Below are positions 34,546 through 42,081 of a stretch of DNA of 64,000 nt, in pieces. The first letter of the stretch is position 1. Each line of letters starts with the position of its first letter. The position numbers and the translations under genes were made by a program. This DNA is from an uncultured Ruminococcus sp. (GTDB taxonomy: Bacteria > Bacillota > Clostridia > Oscillospirales > Acutalibacteraceae): the NCBI GenBank assembly GCA_902776975.1, contig CACYSI010000009.1, forward strand, positions 1-64,000. Direction: 5' to 3'. The notes below the pieces were generated by a model. That model was given only the letters and a program-made list of their open reading frames with translations, was not told where the DNA came from and made no database searches.

Positions 34546-35728
34546 AACGTATTGAATTGTTGTTCAGATATTTGTATTTGTTGTTCCTCAGCTTGCCCTC
34601 GGGAGCGTCAGACACATCCTTGTGGTACTTTACGCTCTGCGCAAGTCCTATACCGGCGAGCACAGCTAAAAGCGAGGTTCCTCCCGAAGAGAAGAAGGGG
34701 AGGGTGATGCCGATAACGGGCAGAAGTCCCAGCACCATGCCGATGTTGATGACAGTCTGTACGCCTATCATCGAGAATACCCCTATGCAGATCATCCTGC
34801 CCTGATAGTCTCTCGCCTGCATGGCTATCAGTATCAGCTTGACGCACAGAGCGAGCAGTATCGTTATCAGCAGCAGGCATCCGATGAAGCCCAGCTCTTC
34901 ACCCGCGACAGTGAAGATAAAGTCGTTCTCCTGCTCGGGTACTATGCCCGAGGCTACTCTGGCGCCGTTGCCGAGTCCCGTGCCTCTCAGTCCGCCCGAG
35001 GCTACGCTTACCTTGCCCTGGTACTGCTGCCAGCCGTAGTTCTTCATGGCGTTTCCGTCTATGTCAAATATCGCCGTGAAGCGGTTTTTGTGCTCGTCGT
35101 TCATGAAGTACGTCCAGATTATCGGTATGCCGGCCGCGAGCAGAAGCAGCATGATGAGAAAGTATCTCAGCTGTACTCCGCCGACGAAAGACATGATGAG
35201 GAACATGAATATGAAGATCAGCACCGTACCGTCGTCGCCCTGCATATGGATGATGACTACCGGTATCGCGGTGTGTATCAGCAGAGAGAGCACGCCGGCG
35301 AGGCTGTGGAGCATATCGTTGCCTTTGAGAAGGCTCAAGTGCTTTGAAAACGTGATGATGAAGAAGATCTTGACTATCTCGGACGGCTGAAAGGATATGC
35401 CTCCCGGCAGAGTTATCCACGCCGTATCGTCCGTACCCGTGACATTACGTCCGAAGATGAACACCAGCATGAGCAGTCCTACAGCCGCTATACCAAGCAG
35501 CCACCAGAGCTTTGTCAGGCGCTCATAGTCGATGACTGTCAGCACTATCGCGGCGAGATATCCTACCAGAAGCGCCAGAATCTGAGGCGTCATGTAGCTG
35601 TAGCTTGATGCCCTCTGCATAGAGTTTATCAGCAGCAGGCTGAAGACTGTAGCCGATATCGTGAAAAACCACAGTATCATATCCGATTTTGTAAAAAACT
35701 TTTTGAGTCCTTTTACTATCGAAGTCAT
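34541..35728 (-). CDS. rodA: RodA/FtsW/SpoVE-family peptidoglycan polymerase
   Basis: SEDS proteins polymerise glycan strands with a partner class B PBP. The protein has about ten transmembrane helices. Conserved SEDS features are the FQPSEIVKIFFIITFSKHL motif, the long loop between helices 7 and 8 (ENDFIFTVAGEELGFIGC) and the end LPFFSSGGTSLLAVLAGIGL. RodA is favoured over FtsW by the GTDDTAWITLPGGISFQPSE stretch and lack of division genes nearby, but SpoVE cannot be excluded. AAAGG precedes the ATG. It stands alone. Confidence 0.88.
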   Translation of the reverse strand: MTSIVKGLKKFFTKSDMILWFFTISATVFSLLLINSMQRASSYSYMTPQILALLVGYLAAIVLTVIDYERLTKLWWLLGIAAVGLLMLVFIFGRNVTGTDDTAWITLPGGISFQPSEIVKIFFIITFSKHLSLLKGNDMLHSLAGVLSLLIHTAIPVVIIHMQGDDGTVLIFIFMFLIMSFVGGVQLRYFLIMLLLLAAGIPIIWTYFMNDEHKNRFTAIFDIDGNAMKNYGWQQYQGKVSVASGGLRGTGLGNGARVASGIVPEQENDFIFTVAGEELGFIGCLLLITILLALCVKLILIAMQARDYQGRMICIGVFSMIGVQTVINIGMVLGLLPVIGITLPFFSSGGTSLLAVLAGIGLAQSVKYHKDVSDAPEGKLRNNKYKYLNNNSIRY

Positions 35729-35887
35729 ATATTACCTTTCAAGGATTATAGTTACATTATTATTATAGATAACGCAGGCTGTAATTACAAGATAAAAGTT
35801 TGTAATAAATTTTTTTATTTTGCCTTTCGGCATTATGATTAAAATACTCTGTGTTAGAATAATAAATTGAAAACTTGGGAGATATAT

Positions 35888-36328
35888 ATGTTAAGATTTG
35901 TTTCAAAGTCCGCAAAAAGTACAGAAGAGCTCGGCAGCCGTATCGCCGGCGTGCTGAAAGGCAAAGAGATGATAGCCATGTTCGGCGATCTCGGAGCAGG
36001 CAAGACCGCCTTTACCCGCGGATTGTGCGAGGGCTTGGGTATAGTCGAGGGCGTCAGCAGCCCTACCTTCGCCATAGTCAACGCGTACAGCGGCAGGTAT
36101 CCCGTGTATCACTTTGATATGTACCGTATCAAGGATGTCGACGATCTCTTCGCTACGGGCTTTTACGATTATATCGGTACAGGTATCACGATCATCGAGT
36201 GGAGCGAGAACATCGGGAGCGAGCTTGAGCCCGACTGTGTCAGGATCAGGATAACTAAGACCGATGATGAGAATGAGAGAATATTTGAGATAGAGGGGTT
36301 GGACGCGTATGCTGATATTATCTGTTGA
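35888..36328 (+). CDS. tsaE: tRNA threonylcarbamoyladenosine biosynthesis ATPase TsaE
   Basis: TsaE is the ATPase that works with TsaB and TsaD to form t6A37 in tRNA. Walker A is GDLGAGKTAFTRGLCEGLGI, followed by VSSPTFAIVNAYSG, YHFDMYRI and the Walker B-like TIIEWSENI. The frame could begin at a TTG (35867), but GGGAGA sits at a good distance from the ATG at 35888 and MLRFVSKSAKSTEELG is a usual start. Its 3' end overlaps tsaB by 20 bases. Confidence 0.94.
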   Translation: MLRFVSKSAKSTEELGSRIAGVLKGKEMIAMFGDLGAGKTAFTRGLCEGLGIVEGVSSPTFAIVNAYSGRYPVYHFDMYRIKDVDDLFATGFYDYIGTGITIIEWSENIGSELEPDCVRIRITKTDDENERIFEIEGLDAYADIIC

Positions 36329-37004
36329 TTCATCGGCGGCTCCCGCCTCGGTGTGTCTGTATCAAGACGGAAAGATACTCGCTGACTTTTATCTCAACAG
36401 CGGTTTTACGCACAGTCAGACTCTCATGGCTATGGTCGAGTCGGCGCTTAAGATCAGCTGCAGGACAGTATCCGATATAGACGCTTTCGCCGTCAACAAC
36501 GGTCCCGGGTCATTCACGGGCGTCAGGATCGGAGTCAGTGCCATAAAGGGCATGGCATACGCCGCCGATAAGCCGTGTGTAGCCGTATCCACCCTGATGA
36601 GTATGGCTTATAACTCTCTGACGAGCGACGGTATCATCTGTGCCTGCATGGACGCCAGACGCAACCAGGTCTATAACGCGCTGTTCAGAGTCAGCTCGGG
36701 CACTGTGACAAGGCTGTGTGAAGACAGAGCGATCTCAGTAGCGGATTTGCTTGAAGAGCTCGGCTCTTATGACGAGAGGATCATGCTCGCGGGCGACGGC
36801 GCTCAGCTCGTTTTTGACAGCTCGGATAACGACAACATATCTCTGCTGCCTGAAAACATAAGATATCAGAGAGCCTCATCCACTGCGATCGCGGCATTTG
36901 ATAAATACAACAGGGGAGAGGCGCTCTCTCCGGCGGCGCTCATGCCCTCATATCTGAGATTATCTCAGGCAGAAAGAGAGCGCTTAGAAAAGAAAGGATG
37001 TTGA
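36309..37004 (+). CDS. tsaB: tRNA threonylcarbamoyladenosine biosynthesis protein TsaB
   Basis: TsaB is the ASKHA-fold partner of TsaD in t6A synthesis. The start MLILSVDSSAAPASVCLYQD, the GFTHSQTLMAMVESAL block and NNGPGSFTGVRIGVSAIKGMAYA are all typical. The length is 231. It overlaps tsaE upstream and its stop codon lies just before the rpiB start. tsaD and rimI, often in this cluster, are not in the window. Confidence 0.93.
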   Translation: MLILSVDSSAAPASVCLYQDGKILADFYLNSGFTHSQTLMAMVESALKISCRTVSDIDAFAVNNGPGSFTGVRIGVSAIKGMAYAADKPCVAVSTLMSMAYNSLTSDGIICACMDARRNQVYNALFRVSSGTVTRLCEDRAISVADLLEELGSYDERIMLAGDGAQLVFDSSDNDNISLLPENIRYQRASSTAIAAFDKYNRGEALSPAALMPSYLRLSQAERERLEKKGC

Positions 37005-37006
37005 AT

Positions 37007-37456
37007 ATGATAGCTATAGGCTGTGATCACGGCGGTTTGAATATCAAGAACGCCGTTATCGAATATTTTAAGGAGAACGGTATAGAGTATACCGACTGCG
37101 GCTGCTATACCGATGAGAGCGTGGATTATCCGATCTACGCGTATAAAGTAGCTCAGAGCGTAGCCACGGGCGGCGCTGAGCTGGGCATCATCTGCTGCGG
37201 CACCGGTATAGGCGTATCTATGGCTGCTAATAAGGTCAAGGGAATCCGCGCTGCTGTATGCACCGATGAGTTCTGCGCCGAGATGACCCGCCGTCATAAC
37301 AACGCCAATATCATGTGCATGGGCGGCAGAGTCATAGACGAGGCTAAGGCGGTCAAGCTCGCCTCTATCTTCCTTAACACTCCCTTTGAGGGCGGCAGAC
37401 ACGAAAAGCGTGTAAACATGATCACCGAGATCGAAAACGGTGATTTTAAAATCTGA
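37007..37456 (+). CDS. rpiB: Ribose-5-phosphate isomerase B
   Basis: RpiB interconverts ribose-5-phosphate and ribulose-5-phosphate. The sequence shows IAIGCDHGGLNIKN, the DYPIYAYKVAQSV block, the active-site GIICCGTGIGVSMAANKVKGIRAA with its catalytic cysteine, and RRHNNANIMCMGGRVI. The ATG at 37007 is chosen because AAAGGA lies nine bases upstream; the ATG at 36998 would sit directly on that site. It forms a run with tsaEB and upp. Confidence 0.94.
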   Translation: MIAIGCDHGGLNIKNAVIEYFKENGIEYTDCGCYTDESVDYPIYAYKVAQSVATGGAELGIICCGTGIGVSMAANKVKGIRAAVCTDEFCAEMTRRHNNANIMCMGGRVIDEAKAVKLASIFLNTPFEGGRHEKRVNMITEIENGDFKI

Positions 37457-37496
37457 AATATTATAAGCAATATACCTAAACGAAAGAAGGATCAAC

Positions 37497-38189
37497 ATGA
37501 GTAAAGTAACTATTTTTGACCATCCGCTTATCCAGCATAAGCTCTCTATCCTGCGTGACGAGAACACCGGCACCAAGGAGTTTCGTGAGCTTATCTCCGA
37601 GATAGCCATGCTGATGTGCTATGAGGCTACCAGAGACCTGCCCCTTGAGGACGTAAAGATCAAGACCCCTATGGCAGAAATGACAGCCAAGAAGATCGCC
37701 GGCAGAAAGCTCGCCTTTGTACCGATCCTGCGCGCGGGCTGCGGTATGCTCGACGCTATGCTGACTATGGTGCCCTCCGCTAAGGTAGGTCACATCGGTC
37801 TGTACAGAGACGAGGTCACACATAAGCCCGTTGAGTATTACAACAAGCTCCCCGGCGACGTAGATGAGAGAGACGTATTCGTGCTCGATCCCATGCTCGC
37901 TACAGGCGGCAGCGCAGTAGACGCTATCCAGATCATCAAGCGCTCCAATCCGCGTTCGATAAAGTTTTTGTGCATCATAGCGGCTCCCGAGGGCATAGAG
38001 GTGCTCTCTAAGGCTCATCCCGACATAGAGATCTACTGTGCCGCTAAGGATGAGTGCCTTAACGAGAACTGCTACATCCTGCCCGGTCTCGGCGATGCGG
38101 GCGACCGTATCTACGGCACCGATGTTGTCGGCGAGGTATCGGTAGATAAGCGCGGCAGTACGGTCAAGCTCCACTCTAAGACAAAATGA
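37497..38189 (+). CDS. upp: Uracil phosphoribosyltransferase, with a C-terminal extension
   Basis: Upp converts uracil and PRPP to UMP. The family signatures are complete: [31 protein letters not shown], the PRPP loop [16 protein letters not shown] and the end [13 protein letters not shown]. Most family members stop there (about 209 residues), whereas this one continues for about 22 residues ([20 protein letters not shown]). A GAAAGAAGGA site precedes the ATG. The lipoprotein gene downstream overlaps its end by four bases. Confidence 0.94.
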   Translation: MSKVTIFDHPLIQHKLSILRDENTGTKEFRELISEIAMLMCYEATRDLPLEDVKIKTPMAEMTAKKIAGRKLAFVPILRAGCGMLDAMLTMVPSAKVGHIGLYRDEVTHKPVEYYNKLPGDVDERDVFVLDPMLATGGSAVDAIQIIKRSNPRSIKFLCIIAAPEGIEVLSKAHPDIEIYCAAKDECLNENCYILPGLGDAGDRIYGTDVVGEVSVDKRGSTVKLHSKTK

Positions 38190-38689
38190 GAAAAACAGTT
38201 GCCTTTCTGTGCGCTGTCCTGATCGCTTTGACTATGCTGTGCTCATGCTCGGGCAAAAAGCCCGACGGAGACATGACCCCTGTCAAGGATGACTCGGGCA
38301 ATATCACAGGCTATGAGCGAAGATATCACAACGATAACGGTGATATAACCCGCTGGGACATATACGACGCCGATCAGGTCTATCAGAGCTATGTGCTCTA
38401 TGAGTACGATAATCATAACCGTCTTATCAGTGAGATCACCTACCTTGCCAACGGTATAGGCGACCACGGTATCGATTATGACTATGACGATGACGGAAAC
38501 CTCATCCAAAAGCTGGAGTTCTCAGCTAAGGGCGGCTCTACCCGTACCTTGTATGATAAAGACGGCAACATGACGGACGTCTACGAGTATGACGATACCG
38601 ATAAGCTTACCGAGCATAAGGTGTACGAGAACGGCAGTTGGAAGTCTGTACCGATAGAGGAAGAGACCTCCGCGACTGCCGGATCATAA
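38186..38689 (+). CDS. Small lipoprotein with YD-repeat-like sequence
   Basis: An N-terminal signal peptide ends in the lipobox-like TMLCSCSG, so the protein is probably lipid-anchored outside. The mature part has short repeated strands of the YD/RHS kind ([55 protein letters not shown]). Function unknown. The ATG overlaps the upp stop codon (ATGA), so the two are translationally coupled although no shared role is obvious. Downstream lies a repeat-rich non-coding stretch. Confidence 0.82.
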   Translation: MRKTVAFLCAVLIALTMLCSCSGKKPDGDMTPVKDDSGNITGYERRYHNDNGDITRWDIYDADQVYQSYVLYEYDNHNRLISEITYLANGIGDHGIDYDYDDDGNLIQKLEFSAKGGSTRTLYDKDGNMTDVYEYDDTDKLTEHKVYENGSWKSVPIEEETSATAGS

Positions 38690-38732
38690 TAAACTACAAG
38701 AAATCGCGCTGCGCGCGCATTTCGCATAGCCA

Positions 38733-38766
38733 TCTCCCGTTGTTGCGTAGCAACAAACCGGGAGGG
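38733..38766 (+). repeat. Hairpin at the head of the tandem repeat
   Basis: CTCCCG-TTGTTGC pairs with GCAACAA-(AC)-CGGGAG around GTA. The right arm continues straight into the first 43-base repeat copy, so the repeat unit may derive from this hairpin's distal arm. Confidence 0.6.
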
Positions 38767-38838
38767 CATATAAATCTTTTTTACCTTATAGGAAAACAAA
38801 CCGGGAGGGCATATAAATCTTTTTTACCTTATAGGAAA
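38753..38838 (+). repeat. Two perfect tandem copies of a 43-bp unit
   Basis: 38753-38795 and 38796-38838 are identical 43-base units starting ACAAACCGGGAGGGCATATA and ending CCTTATAGGAAA. The second copy ends in the left arm of a 20-base hairpin. No coding frame spans them. Confidence 0.9.
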
Positions 38839-38864
38839 CGAGCAGTTTCCTATAAGGTAAAAAA
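38820..38864. repeat. Perfect 20-bp hairpin after the tandem repeat
   Basis: 38820-38839 (TTTTTTACCTTATAGGAAAC) and 38845-38864 are perfect inverted copies with the five-base loop GAGCA. The ends are T-rich and A-rich, so on either strand the RNA hairpin would begin or end with an A/U run. It could act as a terminator or anti-terminator or be a repeat arm. Confidence 0.85.
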
Positions 38865-38866
38865 TT

Positions 38867-38898
38867 GAGCCGCTCTTTGTGAGAGCGGCTCGTTCTTT
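38867..38898. terminator. Bidirectional terminator next to the acidic small-protein gene
   Basis: GAGCCGCTCT pairs with AGAGCGGCTC around TTGTG. Plus strand: followed by GTTCTTTTG. Minus strand: followed by AATTTTTT. Confidence 0.85.
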
Positions 38899-38904
38899 TG
38901 TGAT

Positions 38905-39210
38905 TTATTTTGTTCCTTTTTCTGCTGCTTCTTCAGCGGCTTCTTCTACAGACTTAACTGCTTCTACCGCTTCTACAGGATCTACAGCCTCTACTGTTTC
39001 TGCTGTTTCTACGGGCTCTGCCGCTTCAACAGGCTCCTCAGCGGCGATCTCTTCGCCCTCAGCCTCAACATGGGGGTTATCCTTTCTTGCCCACTCAACA
39101 GCGGACTCTATACCTGCTCTCGCGGTAGCGGCGAGTGAGATACCGAGATCGTTGATAGCCAGTACAAATGACTTACCTGTCTGTGTCCATGCTTTTTTAA
39201 GATCTACCAT
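38905..39210 (-). CDS. Small acidic repeat protein of unknown function
   Basis: The first 47 residues form a conserved-looking head (DLKKAWTQTGKSFVLAINDL, GISLAATARAGIESAVEWA), probably helical. The rest is low-complexity with Glu, Val and Ala in short repeats (EPVEAAEPVETAETVEAVDP and so on). No signal peptide or membrane helix. Similar heads occur in small proteins of Clostridia whose role I do not know. GGAGA precedes the ATG. The repetitive tail may vary in length between strains. Confidence 0.72.
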   Translation of the reverse strand: MVDLKKAWTQTGKSFVLAINDLGISLAATARAGIESAVEWARKDNPHVEAEGEEIAAEEPVEAAEPVETAETVEAVDPVEAVEAVKSVEEAAEEAAEKGTK

Positions 39211-39324
39211 ATTGATTTCTCCTTTGCTATTTTAGTAAATATATTATATATCCTCAGCATATCAAAGTCAATTAATAAATTGTGTACTTTTCGCTGTTAT
39301 GATATAAAGTATGATAATTTTTTC

Positions 39325-39353
39325 TTGATTTATCAACAGGTTTGTTGTATAAT
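39325..39353 (+). promoter_or_regulatory. Promoter of tRNA-Leu
   Basis: TTGATT (39325-39330), a 17-base spacer and TATAAT (39348-39353), placing the transcript start about seven bases before the tRNA. Confidence 0.75.
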
Positions 39354-39366
39354 ACCTGTTGTAGAC

Positions 39367-39453
39367 GCCGGCATGTCGGAATTGGCAGACGAGACAGACT
39401 CAAAATCTGTTGTCTTCACGGGCGTGTGGGTTCGAGTCCCACTGCCGGCACCA
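39367..39453 (+). tRNA. tRNA-Leu (anticodon CAA)
   Basis: The acceptor stem GCCGGCA/TGCCGGC closes an 87-base molecule with an encoded CCA end. The anticodon stem ACAGA/TCTGT holds the loop CTCAAAA, giving anticodon CAA. A long variable arm (GTCTTCACGGGC) fits a type II leucine tRNA. The T-arm has GTTCGAGTC. Confidence 0.95.
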
Positions 39454-39460
39454 TAAAAGA

Positions 39461-39486
39461 GGGTATCCGTATGGGTACCCTTTTTG
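39461..39486 (+). terminator. Terminator of tRNA-Leu
   Basis: GGGTATCC pairs with GGGTACCC (one G-U pair) around GTAT and is followed by TTTTTG. Confidence 0.8.
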
Positions 39487-39537
39487 ATAGCACATACTGT
39501 TCAGTATCATTTGCAGAATACAGGATCGAGGTGCGTT

Positions 39538-40461
39538 ATGGATAGTATAATATTCGCCGATATCGCGGACAGGCTCGGCAGGGGAGAGTCAGCCGAACTG
39601 ACTGTCAGAGTTGATGACACAGTGTACACACGCAGATTTGTACGCAGCGACAGACTCATACTTCTCGGCGGCGGCCATGTCTCTCTCGATGTCTGCCGTT
39701 TGGCTCTATTTCTCGGATTTGATGTAGTTGTCGCCGACGACAGACATATGTTCGCGAACTCCGAGAGATTTCCCGAAGCTCAGGTCATCTGTGATTCTTT
39801 TGAGAACGCCATTGATCGCATAGGTATTACCGATAAGGACTATGTATGCGTGCTCACCAGAGGTCACAAGTGGGACAGAGAGTGTATAGAGAAGATTCTT
39901 TCGGGAGCGATGCCGTATTATCTCGGCATGATAAGCTCACGCCGCAGGGCTGAGGGCTTAAAGGATATACTGCTTGAAAAAGGCTATGACAAGGATCGCG
40001 TAGCGGCTGTACACGCTCCTATAGGGCTTGATATCGGCGCCGCGACAACAGCAGAGATAGCCCTGTCCATCTGCTCCGAGATGATACACGAAAAGCGCAG
40101 AGAGCGCCGCAGACCTGCCGATAATGAGCTGCTCCAAACCGACGTCAACCTCGACGCGATCAGATACTTAGCGTACAGTGATGAGCCGAGAGCGTTTTTG
40201 ATGGTGCTCCGGTCTACCGGTTCTACTCCCGTCAAGAGCGGCAGCATGATGGCTGCGGATATACTCGGCAACGGTCGAGGTACTATCGGCGGCGGCTGCA
40301 GTGAGGCGGCTGCGGTGAACAAGGCTCGCAGACTTATCGGCAGCGGCAAGAGCGCGATCATCACCTTTGACATGACTGACGAGGCAGCGGCTGACAGCGG
40401 TATGGTATGCGGCGGCGAGATGACTGTATATATCGCTGATGTGAGCAGCTCAAACAACTGA
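39538..40461 (+). CDS. XdhC/CoxI-family protein with reversed domain order
   Basis: XdhC-type proteins help load or sulfurate the molybdenum cofactor of xanthine dehydrogenase-like enzymes. Here the Rossmann XdhC_C-type domain comes first (LILLGGGHVSLDVCRLALFL, GFDVVVADDRHMFANSERFP, SSRRRAEG, HAPIGLDIGAATTAEIALSI) and the XdhC_CoxI domain comes last (LMVLRSTGSTPVKSGSMM, GTIGGGCSEAA). The family order I know is the opposite. The frame extends upstream to 39484, but GAGGTG before the ATG at 39538 fixes the start. No molybdoenzyme gene is adjacent. Confidence 0.87.
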   Translation: MDSIIFADIADRLGRGESAELTVRVDDTVYTRRFVRSDRLILLGGGHVSLDVCRLALFLGFDVVVADDRHMFANSERFPEAQVICDSFENAIDRIGITDKDYVCVLTRGHKWDRECIEKILSGAMPYYLGMISSRRRAEGLKDILLEKGYDKDRVAAVHAPIGLDIGAATTAEIALSICSEMIHEKRRERRRPADNELLQTDVNLDAIRYLAYSDEPRAFLMVLRSTGSTPVKSGSMMAADILGNGRGTIGGGCSEAAAVNKARRLIGSGKSAIITFDMTDEAAADSGMVCGGEMTVYIADVSSSNN

Positions 40462-40464
40462 TAC

Positions 40465-40493
40465 TTGCTAAACGTTTATGAATTTGATATAAT
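40465..40493 (+). promoter_or_regulatory. Promoter of the metF-metH operon
   Basis: TTGCTA (40465-40470), a 17-base spacer and TATAAT (40488-40493). The leader to metF is only about 35 bases, so no riboswitch fits between them. Confidence 0.75.
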
Positions 40494-40534
40494 CCATATT
40501 ATTGATTGATTACTACCGAAATGTGGTGAATTAT

Positions 40535-41413
40535 ATGAAAATAATCAAGATACTAAAAAATAACAGCTGTTCGCTGTCTTTTGAGGTGTTTCCTCCAAAG
40601 GCTTCGACCTCATTCGATCAGGTCAAGCCCGCTATCGAGAAGATAGCTAAGCTCAATCCGTCTTTTATGAGCGTTACATACGGCGCCGGCGGCGGTACGA
40701 GCAGGTATACTCTCGATATAGCTCAGGATATACGCAACCGTTACGGCGTGCCTACGATGGCTCACCTTACCTGCGTATCGTCTACTAAGGAGACTGTAGC
40801 CGAAAAGATAAATGAGCTGAAAAAGGCAGGCATCCAGAACGTCATGGCGCTCAGAGGCGATCTGACCGATGAGATGAAGCTCAGCGACTCTCGTCGTTGG
40901 GATTACAGCCACGCTATAGATCTTGTCAGAGAGCTTAAGGAGAGCGGAGCGGACTTCTGTATAGGCTGCGCCTGTTATCCCGAGGTACACCCCGAGAGCA
41001 AAAACCAGACCGAGGACATAAAGTATCTCAAAGAGAAGGTAGACGCGGGCTGTGACTTCATCACCACTCAGATGTTTTTTGACAACAACCTGCTTTACAA
41101 CTTTCTGTATAAGATTCGCGAGGCAGGTATCACTGTGCCCGTTCTGCCGGGTATCATGCCTATCACCAAGGCTGTACAGCTTGAGCGCGCTATCAAGCTC
41201 TCGGGTTCTTTCATCCCTCAGCGCTTCAAGGCTATCGTTGACCGCTTCGGCTCGGATGACTTCGCCATGACCCAGGCGGGCATAGCCTACGCTACCGATC
41301 AGATCATCGACCTGTATGCTAACGGCATCAAAAACGTTCATCTATATACCATGAACAAGCCCGAAGTCGCCAGAGCTATCAAGAACAACCTCAGCAGTAT
41401 CATCGGCAAATGA
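40535..41413 (+). CDS. metF: Methylenetetrahydrofolate reductase MetF
   Basis: MetF reduces 5,10-methylene-THF to 5-methyl-THF, the methyl donor for MetH. The TIM barrel starts SLSFEVFPPKAST, with the catalytic-region FEVFPPK glutamate, then FMSVTYGAGGGT, HLTCVSSTK, NVMALRGDLTDE, CYPEVHPES and DFITTQMFFDNN. The chosen ATG follows GTGGTGAA; the frame could reach 40502. Its last four bases overlap the reactivation-protein gene. Confidence 0.95.
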   Translation: MKIIKILKNNSCSLSFEVFPPKASTSFDQVKPAIEKIAKLNPSFMSVTYGAGGGTSRYTLDIAQDIRNRYGVPTMAHLTCVSSTKETVAEKINELKKAGIQNVMALRGDLTDEMKLSDSRRWDYSHAIDLVRELKESGADFCIGCACYPEVHPESKNQTEDIKYLKEKVDAGCDFITTQMFFDNNLLYNFLYKIREAGITVPVLPGIMPITKAVQLERAIKLSGSFIPQRFKAIVDRFGSDDFAMTQAGIAYATDQIIDLYANGIKNVHLYTMNKPEVARAIKNNLSSIIGK

Positions 41414-42081
41414 TTGGCGTAAAGATATTTGATCCACCCGAGTGGAATGTACGCGAGATAATGCGGTATGCCCGTATACGCGGCGCGGATGAGAGCTATA
41501 GAGATCTCATAGACGAGTGTATGGCGGAGGCTGAGTCGGCGCTGAGCTACAGGGTATGCTATATGTTTTCGGATATATGCCGGGAGGAAGACAGATTATC
41601 GTTTTCGGGTGTGAGCGTATCTTCGGCGACTCTATCTAAGGCGCTCAAGGACGCCGACAGGCTTTTGCTCTTCGCGGCTACCGTAGGCGCTCCGTTTGAC
41701 AGGCTTATCCAGAGATACAGCCGTCTGTCACCGTCAAAGGCGCTTATCTTTCAGGCTATAGGCGCTGAGCGTGTCGAGAGCCTGTGCGACGCTTTTTGTG
41801 CAGGGATCAACGCTTCACTGTGCGCGGATGATATGAAGCTGACCACGCGAGTCAGCCCCGGCTACGGAGATATATCTCTCGATATGCAGAGGGATATTTT
41901 CGCCCTGCTTGATTGTCCGCGGAAGATCGGGCTTACTCTTGACGAGAGCCTGCTGATGTCGCCCTCTAAGTCGGTCACGGCTATATGCGGAGTGATCGGC
42001 TCAGACAGAGCAACCGATACAAACAAATGCGGTAGTTGCGGCAGTATCGACTGCCCTTACAGAACCGAGGATAATATATGA
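41410..42081 (+). CDS. Stand-alone methionine synthase reactivation-domain protein
   Basis: This 223-residue protein corresponds to the C-terminal activation domain of MetH, which binds SAM and re-methylates inactive cob(II)alamin. Its signature is TTRVSPGYGDISLDMQRDIF followed by LLDCPRKIGLTLDESLLMSP and SKSVTAICGV. The C-terminus has a CGSCGSIDCPYR cysteine cluster, seen in other clostridial forms and possibly metal-binding. It overlaps metF by four bases upstream and metH by four bases downstream, matching the lack of this domain in the metH product. Confidence 0.9.
   Translation: MIGVKIFDPPEWNVREIMRYARIRGADESYRDLIDECMAEAESALSYRVCYMFSDICREEDRLSFSGVSVSSATLSKALKDADRLLLFAATVGAPFDRLIQRYSRLSPSKALIFQAIGAERVESLCDAFCAGINASLCADDMKLTTRVSPGYGDISLDMQRDIFALLDCPRKIGLTLDESLLMSPSKSVTAICGVIGSDRATDTNKCGSCGSIDCPYRTEDNI

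Noticed and set aside
38186..38689. RHS/YD-repeat toxin
   Set aside because: The protein is far too short, has only a few degenerate repeats and has a lipoprotein signal rather than a toxin domain; no immunity gene follows.
38753..38838. Possible CRISPR-like repeat
   Set aside because: Only two adjacent copies occur without spacers between them; no cas genes are present.
40494..40534. SAM or B12 riboswitch before metF
   Set aside because: The leader between the promoter and metF is only about 35 bases, too short for such an aptamer.
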